64,000 bases of DNA from JAICYJ01 sp963766445 (GTDB taxonomy: Bacteria > Actinomycetota > Thermoleophilia > Gaiellales > JAICJC01): the NCBI GenBank assembly GCA_963766445.1, contig CAVXZW010000012.1, positions 202,941 through 266,940 on the forward strand. The letters run 5' to 3'. A program made the translations under genes and the position numbers. The first letter of the stretch is position 1; each line of letters begins with the position of its first letter. The notes beneath the pieces were generated by a model, which saw only the letters and a program-made list of their open reading frames with translations, searched no databases and was not told where the DNA came from. Below are positions 25,508-34,739 of this stretch, piece by piece.

Positions 25508-27498
25508 GCCACGGTCAGCCCCGGCTGGGCCAGGATCTGGGGCGCCACGTTGGCCTGCCCCTTGGAGTCGAGCAGCACGTAGTCGACGTCCAGCTGCTTC
25601 AGGATCTGCGTTCGCCGTGCGCTGCTGGTGTCCGGGTCGAAGAAGTTCTGCTCCAGCCGCCGGCGGGTCTGGGTGTTCTCCTTCGGCTCAGCACGTGAGC
25701 GCGCCTCGGGCAGAGCGGCCGCGTACACGTCGGCGTAGGCGAGCAGCTCGAACACGCGGTGCTCCTCGCCCAGCACCACCGGCGGCAGCCCCGGCTGTGC
25801 GCGGAAGTAGCGCCACACGTCCGGCGTCAGCACGGTTGCGAGGTCGGCCCTGGGCGCGCGGTAGGGGCCGTCGCGGGCCTCGTCGGCCACCCGCGACACG
25901 CCGTGCACGACCGGACCCACCATCACCGCCGCGACCAGCAGCGAGGCCAGCCACCAGGGGCCGCTCTCGACCATCCGCCGCGGCCGCAGCCACAGCGCCA
26001 CCACCACCGCGAGCAGCGCCGCCACCACCACGACGCTGGTGGGCAGGCGCCAGAACGACCCATGTTCGCGCGCCTGATCCAGCACCACCGCCAGCACCAG
26101 CGCCACCGCCAGGCCGCGCCGGACTCCCAGCAAGCCCGCGGCGACGCACGCGCCCGCGGCCAGGACGAGCGGCCACGGCAGCACCTGCCAGAAGCGGTGG
26201 AACTGCCCCATGCCGGTGGCCGCCAGCACGGCGGTGCTCAGCCCCGGCAGCAGGAGCAGCGTCAGCGGCGCGAGCATCGCTCCGGCCGTCGGCAGCAGGT
26301 CGCGGAAGCGCACCAGCAGGATCAGGCACAGGATCGCAACCAGCACGTAGCCGCGCCCGAACACGGGCGCCCACGGGTACATCAGGATGGCACGGGCGCC
26401 GTGGTGCAGGAACTCGTCGGAGTGGGTGATGATCGCGCGCGGCTCGCCGCCGCGGATCGCCACCCACCAGATCCAGGCCGCCACCGCGCCGCTGGCCAGA
26501 AACGAGGCGCCCAGCGCCTCCAGCGCCACCGGCGGCATCCGCATGTGCGCGCGCCAGGAACCGAGCGCGATGCCGGCCGCGATCGCAAGACAGGGCACCG
26601 CGTAGGTGGGATGCACCAGCGCGATCACCGTCACCGCCGCCATCGCCGACCACGCGGCCGAGCGGGAGCCGCGCATGGCCCCAACGAACAGCAGCAGGGC
26701 GGCCGGCGTCAGCACGAAGAAGGTGAAGACCGGCGGCTGGTTGACCTGCTGGACGAGGCCGTTGATGAGCGTCACCAGATCCCACGCCAGCACCGCGGCC
26801 GCCAGGTAGCCTGCTGTGCGCCAGCCGGTCAGCGAGCGGACGACCGCGAAGGCGCCCAACATGGTCAGGAGCGCACACAGCGGCTGCAGGTAGATGAACG
26901 CCGTTGCGACGTCGACGCCGGCCAGGTCGGCAACGCCGGCGAACGCCGCGTGCAGCAGCGGGAAGGCGTAGCCGGCGTGAGGAGCGCCGTCCTTGTAGGA
27001 CGAGATCGCCGTCAGGGACAGCGAGCCGATGTCCTCGAGCTTGCGCATGCGGCCGACGTGGAACAGGGCATCCGAAATCACCCCGGTCGAGATCCGCCAG
27101 GAGATGAACGCAAACAGGCCGGCGGCGAGCGTGCCGGCCACCGCCTCCCAGACCGACACCCGGTCGAACAGCAGCGGCCTGGTCACGGCCACGGTGCACA
27201 GCACCACCGCCGCAATCAGCACCGCCACGAGCGGCGCGGTCAGCGGCAGGTGCACGGCGAAGGCGGCCGCCAGCGGCGCGATCCAGACCGCAAGGCCCAG
27301 CGAGGTCGAGACCACGGCCGCGCCGGACAGGCCCAGCCCGCGCTCGATCCGCAGCAGCCGCATGGCGCCCCACCCCGGCAGCATCACGCAGACGGCGAAT
27401 GCGCACCACACCGCAAGCGCATCGATGCCGGCCAGCCGGGCCGCCACCAGAACGGCCGGTGCCACGAGCAGCGCGGCCGGTTCGAGACGGGAGGACAT
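25465..27498 (-). CDS. Large polytopic membrane protein, GT-C glycosyltransferase-like
   Basis: 677 residues with about 13 hydrophobic helices in the first 520 residues and a C-terminal extracytoplasmic domain of about 150 residues. The loop after the early helices contains SWRISTGVISDALFHVGRMRKL, where an Asp sits in the position expected for the catalytic acidic residue of GT-C enzymes. Later blocks include YAFPLLHAAFAGVADLAGVD and HPTYAVPCLAIAAG. The C-terminal domain (VVLGEEHRVFELLAYADVY, LDVDYVLLDSKG) fits membrane mannosyl/arabinosyl-transferases of actinobacterial glycan loci. Substrate is unknown. The start at 27498 is ATG (MSSRLEPAALL). Confidence 0.68.
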   Translation of the reverse strand: MSSRLEPAALLVAPAVLVAARLAGIDALAVWCAFAVCVMLPGWGAMRLLRIERGLGLSGAAVVSTSLGLAVWIAPLAAAFAVHLPLTAPLVAVLIAAVVLCTVAVTRPLLFDRVSVWEAVAGTLAAGLFAFISWRISTGVISDALFHVGRMRKLEDIGSLSLTAISSYKDGAPHAGYAFPLLHAAFAGVADLAGVDVATAFIYLQPLCALLTMLGAFAVVRSLTGWRTAGYLAAAVLAWDLVTLINGLVQQVNQPPVFTFFVLTPAALLLFVGAMRGSRSAAWSAMAAVTVIALVHPTYAVPCLAIAAGIALGSWRAHMRMPPVALEALGASFLASGAVAAWIWWVAIRGGEPRAIITHSDEFLHHGARAILMYPWAPVFGRGYVLVAILCLILLVRFRDLLPTAGAMLAPLTLLLLPGLSTAVLAATGMGQFHRFWQVLPWPLVLAAGACVAAGLLGVRRGLAVALVLAVVLDQAREHGSFWRLPTSVVVVAALLAVVVALWLRPRRMVESGPWWLASLLVAAVMVGPVVHGVSRVADEARDGPYRAPRADLATVLTPDVWRYFRAQPGLPPVVLGEEHRVFELLAYADVYAAALPEARSRAEPKENTQTRRRLEQNFFDPDTSSARRTQILKQLDVDYVLLDSKGQANVAPQILAQPGLTVAYRGPRFVILRVDR

Positions 27499-27593
27499 CG
27501 GCGCGGGAGTCTATCGACGACGGGGTCTGACGGCTGTGGGAGAATGAGCCCGGTGGAGACGGGCAACTGAGCGCCATACCCCCTCAACCCCCG

Positions 27594-29449
27594 ATGATCC
27601 TCTCGCTGTCGACAGGGGCGTCCCACACCGTTCTGGGGCTGGCAGGCGCCGCCGTGGTCATGCTGGTGGTGTGGATCGCGGGCTGCGCTCTCGCGCCGGC
27701 CCGGCCGCCCTCCGAGCGGCTGGCCTGGGGCGTGGTGGCGATGCTGGCCGTGGCGTGGTCGACCCTGTGGCAGCCGGTGCTGGGCGTCTCCTGGCTCGGC
27801 CATCGCACGCTGATGGCGGTGATCGTGGTGGTCTGCACGGTCGTCGTGGCGGCTCGCACACGGACATGGCGCACCTTCCCCAACGTGCGCCGGCCGGTCG
27901 TGCTGGTGGCGGCTGTCGCAATCGCCCTGTCCGTGCTGCCGCTGATCTGGGGGCCGTCAGCCGTCGTGCCCATCACCGACATGCAGTGGCACGAGGGATG
28001 GATCCGCCAGCTGGTCGGCGGCCTGCCCGAGCCCAGCGGCGTGTACGCGCACGTGCCCAACAGCTACCCCTGGCTGTACCACGCGCTGGCGGCCTGGCTG
28101 GAGCTGCTGCCGGGCGGCATGGTCGAGATGTACTGGGCGCTGCAGGCATTCGCCGTCGGGTCGATGGCGCTGGGCACATGGCTGCTGGCGCGCGAGCTGG
28201 GCCTGCGGGACGGCCCGGCGACCTGGGCGGTAGGGTTCGCCTCGCTGGCCGGCGGCGTCGGCTGGATCTGGGTGCACCACCCGGTCGCGATCGTCTCGGC
28301 CGGCCACTACGGGCTTGTGCACGGGGACTTCCTGGTCGGTCCGGCGGTGACCCCGGCGCTGGCCGACCTGCCCGCCATCCTGCCACGCGACCTCGCGCTG
28401 GCGCTGTTCCCGCTGACCGTCTGGTTCGCGCTGCGCGCCGTCGCAGGGCGGCGCATGCGCGATGTCGCGGCCGCCGGGGCGCTCGCCGGCTGCCTGCTGC
28501 TGATCGGGCCGGTCGCCGCCGTCGTGACGGTGCTTGTCTGCGGCCCGGTGGCGGTGCGGAGGCGGATCCCGGTCAGGCACGCCGCGATCGCGGTGGCGGT
28601 TGCGGCCGTCGTGGTCGCTCCGTGGCTGGGCCGGGTCGCGCTCAACTACGTGCGGCTGGGTGGATTCGCTCCTCACCAGCCGCTTACCAGCGTGACCGCC
28701 TCGCAGGCGCTGGTGGCGATGGGCGTGGTGCTGCCGATCGGGCTGATCGGCATGGTCTGGATGCTTCGCACCCGCCCCCCGAGCATCGACCTGGGCGCGC
28801 TGGTGCCGCTGGTGACGGTGCCCGCGGTGATCTGCCTGCTCACGGGCCTGATGCCCGGCCACAGCCTGGCCGGGGTGGCACCCGTCGTCAAGCTGCAGCG
28901 GTACCTGCCGTTCTTCGTGCTGGCGCTGGCCATGCCGGCCGGTTGGGCGGCGGATGCGGTGCTGTCGCGGATGTCGCGCAGGCTCGCGATCGTGCTGGCG
29001 GTGGCGTGATAGCGGCCGCCGGCACCTCGACGGTGCTGACCTCGATCGGGCTGGCCCGTGCGTTCAGGAGCGCCGAGACCCGCGGGCTGCACTGCCGGGG
29101 AGGAGCGCCGATGGGCGCCGGCGACGTGGTCGCGGTTGCGGGCATGCACAAACAGGCGACCCTGGTGATGAACACCGCGGTGTTCCGCAGCACGGGCGCC
29201 TGGCTCTTCTACCGCGATCCGCCCTCGCAGGTTCGCTACCGCAATGTCTTCTCGACCATCGAGGGCCAGGGCCAGCGCGCCGCCCAGGTTCGCGAGATCG
29301 CGCACGGTCACGTGCCGGCGGGCATCGACTGGGTGATACTGCCGGGGGCGGCACCCGGGAGCTCCCTGGTCAAGGTCACCAGCTGCCGCGCCGGATTCCG
29401 CAAGCACGCGGTCGACGTCCAGGTCTACCGGCCACGATCATCCGGCTAG
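27594..29449 (+). CDS. Polytopic membrane protein, GT-C glycosyltransferase-like; frameshifted
   Basis: About 618 residues after correcting a frame change near 29006, where the first frame ends LAIVLAVA and the next continues VIAAAGTSTVLTSIGLARAF. Around 11 membrane helices are followed by a C-terminal extracytoplasmic domain (VVAVAGMHKQATLVMNTAVF, IDWVILPGAAPG). The early loop VVPITDMQWHEGWIRQL has the acidic residue typical of GT-C catalytic loops, and PNSYPWLYHALAAWLELLPGG parallels the neighbouring 677-residue protein. The two are divergent paralogue-like neighbours. A GGGAGAAT box lies about 50 bp upstream. Confidence 0.66.
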
Positions 29450-29479
29450 GCCGCTAACCTCCCCCGCGCTATGACGGCG

Positions 29480-29490
29480 TGTGGGAGAAT
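29480..29490 (+). promoter_or_regulatory. TGTGGGAGAAT motif upstream of sqdB-like gene
   Basis: The same 11-mer occurs at 27535-27545, 49 nt before the GT-C gene, and here 60 nt before the sqdB-like ATG. GAGAAT also lies 6 nt before the aminotransferase ATG (32592-32597). It may be the -10 part of a shared promoter class. Evidence is only the repetition. Confidence 0.35.
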
Positions 29491-29549
29491 CCCGCCGTTA
29501 CGGCTGTGGACGTAGTCACACAGCGATATCGACCCTGGGAGAGCAGCGG

Positions 29550-30722
29550 ATGCGTGTACTGATTTTGGGCGGCGACGGCTATCTGGGATGGCCGACGGCG
29601 ATGCGCTTTTCGGGCAAGGGCCACGATGTGGCGGTGGTCGACAACTTCGCCCGGCGGCGTTGGCATGAGCAGGCCGGCACCGATTCGCTGACCCCGATCG
29701 CGTCGCTGGACGACCGCATCTCCGCCTGGCACGAGGTGTCGGGCAAGCGGATCGAATCCCACATCGGCGACATCTCCGAGGGCACGTTCATCGCTGACAC
29801 CGTGCGCGACTTCATGCCCGACACGATCATCCACTACGGCGAGCAGCCCAGCGCCCCCTGGTCGATGCAGAGCGTCGACCACGCGGTGATCACCCAGCAG
29901 GCAAACGTGATCGGCACGCTCAAGCTGCTGTGGGCGATGCGCGAGCACACGCCCGATGCGCACCTCGTCAAGCTCGGCACGATGGGCGAGTACGGCACGC
30001 CCAACATCGACATCGAAGAGGGCTACATCGAGATCGAGCACAAGGGACGCAGGGACATCCTGCCGTTCCCGAAGGTGCCGGGCTCGTTCTACCACCTGTC
30101 CAAGGTGCACGACAGCCACAACATCCACTTCGCCTGCCGGATCTGGGGCATCCGCGCCACCGACCTCAACCAGGGCGTGGTCTACGGCATCGAGACGCCG
30201 GAGACGAAGCTGGACGAGCGGCTGGTCACGCGCTTCGACTACGACCAGGCCTTCGGCACCGCGCTCAACCGCTTCTGCGTGCAGGCCATGATCGGCCACC
30301 CGCTGACGGTCTACGGCAAGGGCGGCCAGACCCGCGGCACCCTGAACATCGTGGACACGATCCAGTGCGTCGAGCTGACCGCCGACAACCCGGCCGACCC
30401 GGGCGAGTTCCGCGTCTACAACCAGTTCACCGAGTCGTTCACGGTTGCCGGGCTGGCCGAGAAGGTGCGCCACGCCGGCGGCGAGATCGGCGTCGAGGTG
30501 ACCGTCGAGAACGTGGCCAACCCGCGCGTCGAGCTGGAGGAGCACTACTACAACCCGGTGCACACCAAGCTGCCCTCGCTGGGCCTGAAGCCGACGCTGC
30601 TGTCCGAGACGCTGATCGAGTCGGTGCTGCACACGATCCAGCGCTACAAGGGCCGCGTGATCGCCGAGGGGATCGACCCCAGCACGCTGTGGAAGGCGCC
30701 GCTGCCCGAGCGGGTGAAGTAG
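29550..30722 (+). CDS. UDP-sulfoquinovose synthase-like NAD-dependent epimerase
   Basis: 390 residues of the extended SDR family. It opens with VLILGGDGYLGWPTA, the dinucleotide glycine motif, followed by DNFARRRWHEQAG. GEQPSAPWSM and TMGEYGTPNIDIEEGYIEI are the SQD1-type substrate motifs, and the catalytic Tyr/Lys pair is YHLSK. LNQGVVYG and TRFDYDQAFGTALNRF follow. SQD1 enzymes convert UDP-glucose and sulfite to UDP-sulfoquinovose. In this setting the product would feed a sulfolipid or a sulfoquinovose-containing glycan made by the adjacent GT2 gene. A GGGAG ribosome-binding site precedes ATG 29550. Confidence 0.86.
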   Translation: MRVLILGGDGYLGWPTAMRFSGKGHDVAVVDNFARRRWHEQAGTDSLTPIASLDDRISAWHEVSGKRIESHIGDISEGTFIADTVRDFMPDTIIHYGEQPSAPWSMQSVDHAVITQQANVIGTLKLLWAMREHTPDAHLVKLGTMGEYGTPNIDIEEGYIEIEHKGRRDILPFPKVPGSFYHLSKVHDSHNIHFACRIWGIRATDLNQGVVYGIETPETKLDERLVTRFDYDQAFGTALNRFCVQAMIGHPLTVYGKGGQTRGTLNIVDTIQCVELTADNPADPGEFRVYNQFTESFTVAGLAEKVRHAGGEIGVEVTVENVANPRVELEEHYYNPVHTKLPSLGLKPTLLSETLIESVLHTIQRYKGRVIAEGIDPSTLWKAPLPERVK

Positions 30723-30729
30723 GCCGCTC

Positions 30730-31782
30730 GTGCCGCTGACGCCGCTTCGCACGGCGGGTCTGATCGTCGCGGTGGTGTTCGCCGCGCTGACGATTCGCAG
30801 CTACCGGCAGGGCAAGATCGGAAACGGCGACCTGCTGGTGCGGTTCGTCGTGTTCGTGCTGCCGCTGCTGGTGCTGTCGGCGCTGCCCGACCTGATCGGG
30901 TGGGGCTTCGACGAGTTCAGCTTCAAGCGCGGCGGCGGGCGCCAGGTGCTGGGCGCAACGGTGCTCGCGGTCGGCATCCTCTACCTGTTCGCGTTCTCGC
31001 TGTCGGGCCGCCAGGAGCGGTCGCGGCGCGACCTGACGCGGCTGATCGAGAACCTGGCGCTGGAACAGTTCGAGCAGTTCGGCCATCCGGAGGCCTTCTC
31101 CGGCGGCATCGCCGTGGTGGTGCCGGCCTACAACGAGTCCGAGAACATCCACCACGTGCTGGGCGCGCTGCCGGAGCGGGTCTGCGACCTGCCGCTGCAC
31201 GCGATCGTGATCGACGACGGGTCGGCCGACCGCACCACCGAGGCCGCGCGGGCGGCCGGTGCGGCCGCGATCCGGCTGCCCATGAACCGCGGTCAGGGCG
31301 CGGCGCTTCGCACCGGATACCGGCTGGCGCTGGTGACCGGCGCCGAGATCGTCGTCACCATGGACGCGGACGGGCAGCACCAGCCGTCCGAGCTGTCGCG
31401 GCTGGTGGGCCCGATCGTCGCCGGCGAGGCCGACGTGGTGGGCGGCTCGCGGGTGCTGGGCGAGGCCGACCCCAACCACGCCGCGCGCGAGCTGGGCGTG
31501 AAGCTGTTCGCCCAGCTGCTGTCGCTCTTGACCTGGAGCAAGGTCACCGACCCGGCCTGCGGCTACCGGGCGGTGCGCACCGAGGCGCTGCGCGGCCTCG
31601 AGTTCCGCCAGGACCAGTTCCACAACTCGGAGTTCATCGTGGAGGCGTCGAAGAAGGGGCTGCGCTCGATGGAGGTGCCGGTGACGATCACCCAGCGCAT
31701 CTCCGGGGTCAGCAAGAAGCCGGCCCACTTCCGCTACGGCATGGGCTTCGCGAACGCGCTCGTCCGCGCATGGCTGCGCTGA
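30730..31782 (+). CDS. DUF2304-GT2 fusion glycosyltransferase
   Basis: 350 residues from GTG 30730, 7 bp after the sqdB-like stop. Residues 1-110 carry two or three hydrophobic helices and a soluble turn (LPDLIGWGFDEFSF, GILYLFAFSLSGRQERSRRDL, LTRLIENLALEQ), the DUF2304 pattern. From residue 118 a GT-A domain follows: IAVVVPAYNESENIHHVL, VIDDGSADRTTE, MDADGQHQPSEL with the metal DxD, and DPACGYRAVRTEALRG. The enzyme probably transfers a sugar from a nucleotide or to a dolichol/undecaprenyl carrier at the membrane. DUF2304 and GT2 are usually separate neighbouring genes; here they are one protein. Confidence 0.8.
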   Translation: MPLTPLRTAGLIVAVVFAALTIRSYRQGKIGNGDLLVRFVVFVLPLLVLSALPDLIGWGFDEFSFKRGGGRQVLGATVLAVGILYLFAFSLSGRQERSRRDLTRLIENLALEQFEQFGHPEAFSGGIAVVVPAYNESENIHHVLGALPERVCDLPLHAIVIDDGSADRTTEAARAAGAAAIRLPMNRGQGAALRTGYRLALVTGAEIVVTMDADGQHQPSELSRLVGPIVAGEADVVGGSRVLGEADPNHAARELGVKLFAQLLSLLTWSKVTDPACGYRAVRTEALRGLEFRQDQFHNSEFIVEASKKGLRSMEVPVTITQRISGVSKKPAHFRYGMGFANALVRAWLR

Positions 31783-32525
31783 ACGGCGACGCCGGGCGAC
31801 CGGTGATCGGCTACACGATCGAGCTGCAGGACCCGATGCTGCTCGAGGTCGAGCCCTCGCTGCGGTCGCCGCTGCAGCGGTTCGGCGCGGTGCCGGTGGT
31901 GCTGCCGCGGGCCACGCCGTCCGAAGCCATCGACCAGCTGCTGGACATGGTGGACGGCCTGCAGCTGTGCGGCGGCGCCGACGTGCACCCCAGCCACTAC
32001 GGCCACGATGCCCACGAGCTGACCAAGCCCGGCGACCGGGTCGAGGACACCTTCGAGCTGGAGCTGGTCCGCCGCGCCTACGCACGGGGAATGCCGGTGA
32101 TGGGCATCTGCCGGGGCATCCAGGTGATGGCTGTGGCCGACGGCGGCACGCTCACCCAGGATGTCGAGACCATGCACGAGGGTGCCATCCAGCACCGGCG
32201 CAGCTGGCGCGACCTGGCGCTTGAGCCGCCCGGTGAGCACTGGCACACCGTCCAGACGGAGCCGGGCTCGGCGGTCGAGCGCTGGCTGGCCGGCGGCGAG
32301 CCGCGCGTCAATTCGTTCCACCACCAGTGCGTGGCCACCACCGGCGGCATCATGCGCGCCACCGCGCGCGGCGAGGACGGCGTGATCGAGGCGATCGAGC
32401 GTGTCGACGGCCGCGGCTGGGCTGCCGGCATGCAGTGGCACAACGAGCTGATGTGGCGGCACGACGAGCGGTTCCTGCGCCCGTTCCAGGAACTGGTCGA
32501 GGCCGCCCGGGCCTACGCCGGCTGA
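31770..32525 (+). CDS. Class I glutamine amidotransferase-like hydrolase (peptidase C26, PuuD-like)
   Basis: 251 residues. The start ATG lies within the end of the GT2 gene. Motifs are VIGYTIE, LLDMVDGLQLCGGADVHPSHYG, the nucleophilic Cys in MGICRGIQVMAV, and NSFHHQCV plus HNELMW, which supply the catalytic His and Glu. The family cleaves gamma-glutamyl bonds, as in gamma-glutamyl-GABA during polyamine breakdown. No polyamine genes are near, so the actual substrate is open. It is in the correct length range for the family. Confidence 0.82.
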   Translation: MAALNGDAGRPVIGYTIELQDPMLLEVEPSLRSPLQRFGAVPVVLPRATPSEAIDQLLDMVDGLQLCGGADVHPSHYGHDAHELTKPGDRVEDTFELELVRRAYARGMPVMGICRGIQVMAVADGGTLTQDVETMHEGAIQHRRSWRDLALEPPGEHWHTVQTEPGSAVERWLAGGEPRVNSFHHQCVATTGGIMRATARGEDGVIEAIERVDGRGWAAGMQWHNELMWRHDERFLRPFQELVEAARAYAG

Positions 32526-32554
32526 CGACGCTTAGCCATTCGCTTCAGCGTCGT
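32525..32554 (+). terminator. Possible hairpin terminator after the C26 hydrolase
   Basis: ACGACGCT (32525-32532) and AGCGTCGT (32547-32554) form a perfect 8-bp stem with a 14-nt loop directly at the stop codon. No U-tract follows, so it is only a candidate. Confidence 0.4.
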
Positions 32555-32603
32555 AGCACTCTCTTCACTGGCGGATCGAGCGAAGGTGGTGGAGAATCGT
32601 CCG

Positions 32604-33755
32604 ATGAGCGACCTGCCTGCACCTCTCAATCCGCCCGAGCGCCTGCTGTGCGGCCCGGGCCCGTCCAACATCGACCCGCGCGTGCTCGAGGCGATGCAGC
32701 GGCCGATGCTGGGCCATCTCGACCCCGACTTCCACAAGATCCTGGAGGACCTGATCGAGCTCCTGAAGGCGGCCTATCGCCGCGACGACGGATTCACGAT
32801 CGCGCTCTCCGCAAGCGGCACGTCCGGCATGGAGGCCGGCCTGGCGTCGCTGGCCGAGCCGGGCGAGACCGTGATCGTGGCGACCTGCGGGTTCTTCGGC
32901 AACCGCATGATCGACATCGCCCGGCGATACCGCCTGAACGTGATCGAGCTGCGGGCGCCGTTCGGGCAGGCGGTGCCAAACGAACAGATCGTCGAGGCGC
33001 TGGCCGATCATCCCGAGGCGCGGCTGGTCGCGGTCGTGCACGCGGAGACCTCGACCGGCGTGGCGCACCCGCTCGAGCAGCTGGGCGAGGCGATGCGCGG
33101 GTCAGACGCGCTGCTTCTGGCCGACTGCGTGACGTCGCTGGGCGGTATGCCGCTCGAGGCCGAGGGGTGGGGTGTCGACTACTGCTACTCGTGCAGCCAG
33201 AAGTGCCTGGGCGCACCTCCCGGCATCTCGCCGGTGTCGCTGTCGGAGCGGGCGATGGAGCGGATCCGGGCGCGCACCCAGCCGGTGCCCTTCAGCTTCG
33301 ACTTCGAGCAGCTGGCCCGCTACTGGGTCGGGCGGCCGGCCGTCTACCACCACACGACGCCCAACACCCAGTACTACGCGCTCTACGAGGGCCTGCGGCT
33401 GGCGCTGGAGGAGGGGCTGGAGGCGCGTTGGGCGCGGCACGCGGAGGCCGGAGCGCACCTGCAGGCCGGGCTGGCCGACCGTGGCTACCGGCTGCTGGCG
33501 GATCCGGAGGTGCAGCTGGCACAGCTATCGGCCGTGTGCGTGCCGGAGGGCGTTGACGGCAAGGATGTCCAGATGCGGCTGCTGCGCGAGCACAGCATCG
33601 AGGTGGGCGGCGGCCTGGGGCCGGACGCGCCGGACATCTGGCGCATCGGCATGATGGGCACTAACGCGCACACCGAGACGGCCGACCGGCTGCTCGAGGC
33701 GTTCGATGCGGTGCTCGAAGCACCGCGCGCGGGCGTCTCGGCGGGCCGCGCCTGA
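32604..33755 (+). CDS. Class V aminotransferase, serine/alanine-glyoxylate aminotransferase-like
   Basis: 383 residues. It has GPGPSNIDPRVLEAM, GHLDPDF, the glycine-rich ASGTSGMEA loop, VVHAETSTGVAHPLEQ, the PLP-Asp block LLADCVTSLGGM, and the PLP lysine in YSCSQKCLGAPPGIS. PVYHHTTPNT-like HHTTPNTQYYALYEGLRLALEEG follows (shown in parts). Such enzymes convert glyoxylate to glycine with serine or alanine as donor. The stop overlaps the start of a malyl-CoA lyase-like gene by one base, so the pair forms an operon acting on glyoxylate (inference). GAGAAT sits 6 nt before ATG 32604. Confidence 0.87.
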   Translation: MSDLPAPLNPPERLLCGPGPSNIDPRVLEAMQRPMLGHLDPDFHKILEDLIELLKAAYRRDDGFTIALSASGTSGMEAGLASLAEPGETVIVATCGFFGNRMIDIARRYRLNVIELRAPFGQAVPNEQIVEALADHPEARLVAVVHAETSTGVAHPLEQLGEAMRGSDALLLADCVTSLGGMPLEAEGWGVDYCYSCSQKCLGAPPGISPVSLSERAMERIRARTQPVPFSFDFEQLARYWVGRPAVYHHTTPNTQYYALYEGLRLALEEGLEARWARHAEAGAHLQAGLADRGYRLLADPEVQLAQLSAVCVPEGVDGKDVQMRLLREHSIEVGGGLGPDAPDIWRIGMMGTNAHTETADRLLEAFDAVLEAPRAGVSAGRA

Positions 33756-34726
33756 TGGCGGTTCGCGACCGGCTGCATCGCAGCGAGCTGGCCGTACCGG
33801 GCAGCAACACGCGGGCGATGGAGAAGGCACCGGGGCTGGGAGCCGACGTGGTGTTCCTCGACCTCGAGGACGCCGTCGCGCCGGACGACAAGGAGCGGGC
33901 CCGCGAGAACGTGATCGCGGCGCTGACCGGCCAGGACTGGTCGGCCTGCAGCGTGTCCGTGCGGATCAACGGGCTGGACACGCACTGGTGCTATCGCGAC
34001 ATCGTCGAGGTGGTGGAGCGGGCCGGGTCGCACCTGGACACGATCCTGATCCCGAAGGTGGGGACACCGGCCGACGTCCTGTTCGTGGCCACCCTGCTCG
34101 ACCAGATCGAGGCGGCGTTCGGCCTGGAGCCGATCAACCTGCACATCCTGATCGAGACCGCGCTGGGCATGGCCAACGTCGAGGCGATCGCGCAGACCTG
34201 CCCGGAGCGCCTGGAGGCGATGGTGTTCGGCGTCGCCGACTACGCCGCCTCCACGCAGGCGCGCACCACCAACATCGGCGGATCCAACCCCGACTACGTG
34301 ACGCTGACACACGCCGGCGAGTCCGGCGTGCGCGAGCGGCACTGGGGCGACCAGTGGCACTTCGCGCTGTCACGCATGGTCGTCGCCTGCCGCGCCTACG
34401 GGCTACGGCCGATCGACGGGCCGTTCGGCGACTACCAGGATCCCGAGGGCTACACCGCCGCCGCGCGCAGCGCTGCCCAACTCGGCTGCGAGGGCAAGTG
34501 GGCCATCCACCCCTCCCAGATCGCACTTGCGAACGAGGTCTTCACGCCGTCACCCGAGGAGATCGACCGGGCCCGCCGGATCATCGAGGCGATGCAGCAG
34601 GCGGCGGCCGAGGGCAAGGGCGCCGTCTCGCTGGACGGCAAGCTGATCGACGCCGCCTCGATCAAGATGGCCGAGAACATGGTGCGCAAGGCCGACCAGA
34701 TGCCGGTCGACGTCGCTTCCGCCTGA
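33755..34726 (+). CDS. HpcH/HpaI-family lyase, malyl-CoA/beta-methylmalyl-CoA lyase-like
   Basis: 323 residues of the CitE/HpcH family. It has LAVPGSNTRAMEKA, DVVFLDLEDAVAPDDK, VRINGLDTHWCYRD, ILIPKVGTPADV, ILIETALGMANVEAI, FGVADYAASTQARTTNIGG and KWAIHPSQI. The Glu/Asp residues bind magnesium and the Arg binds CoA phosphate. The TTNIGG and DYAAS blocks point to the Mcl1 type rather than citrate lyase. It would cleave malyl-CoA to glyoxylate and acetyl-CoA, or form beta-methylmalyl-CoA. It is one-base coupled to the glyoxylate aminotransferase. Confidence 0.85.
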   Translation: MAVRDRLHRSELAVPGSNTRAMEKAPGLGADVVFLDLEDAVAPDDKERARENVIAALTGQDWSACSVSVRINGLDTHWCYRDIVEVVERAGSHLDTILIPKVGTPADVLFVATLLDQIEAAFGLEPINLHILIETALGMANVEAIAQTCPERLEAMVFGVADYAASTQARTTNIGGSNPDYVTLTHAGESGVRERHWGDQWHFALSRMVVACRAYGLRPIDGPFGDYQDPEGYTAAARSAAQLGCEGKWAIHPSQIALANEVFTPSPEEIDRARRIIEAMQQAAAEGKGAVSLDGKLIDAASIKMAENMVRKADQMPVDVASA

Positions 34727-34739
34727 GCATGCGGCTCCG

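Noticed and set aside
25759..27570. 603-codon open frame opposite the GT-C gene
   Set aside because: Gln/His/Arg-rich with no hydrophobic core; the opposite strand encodes a coherent membrane protein.
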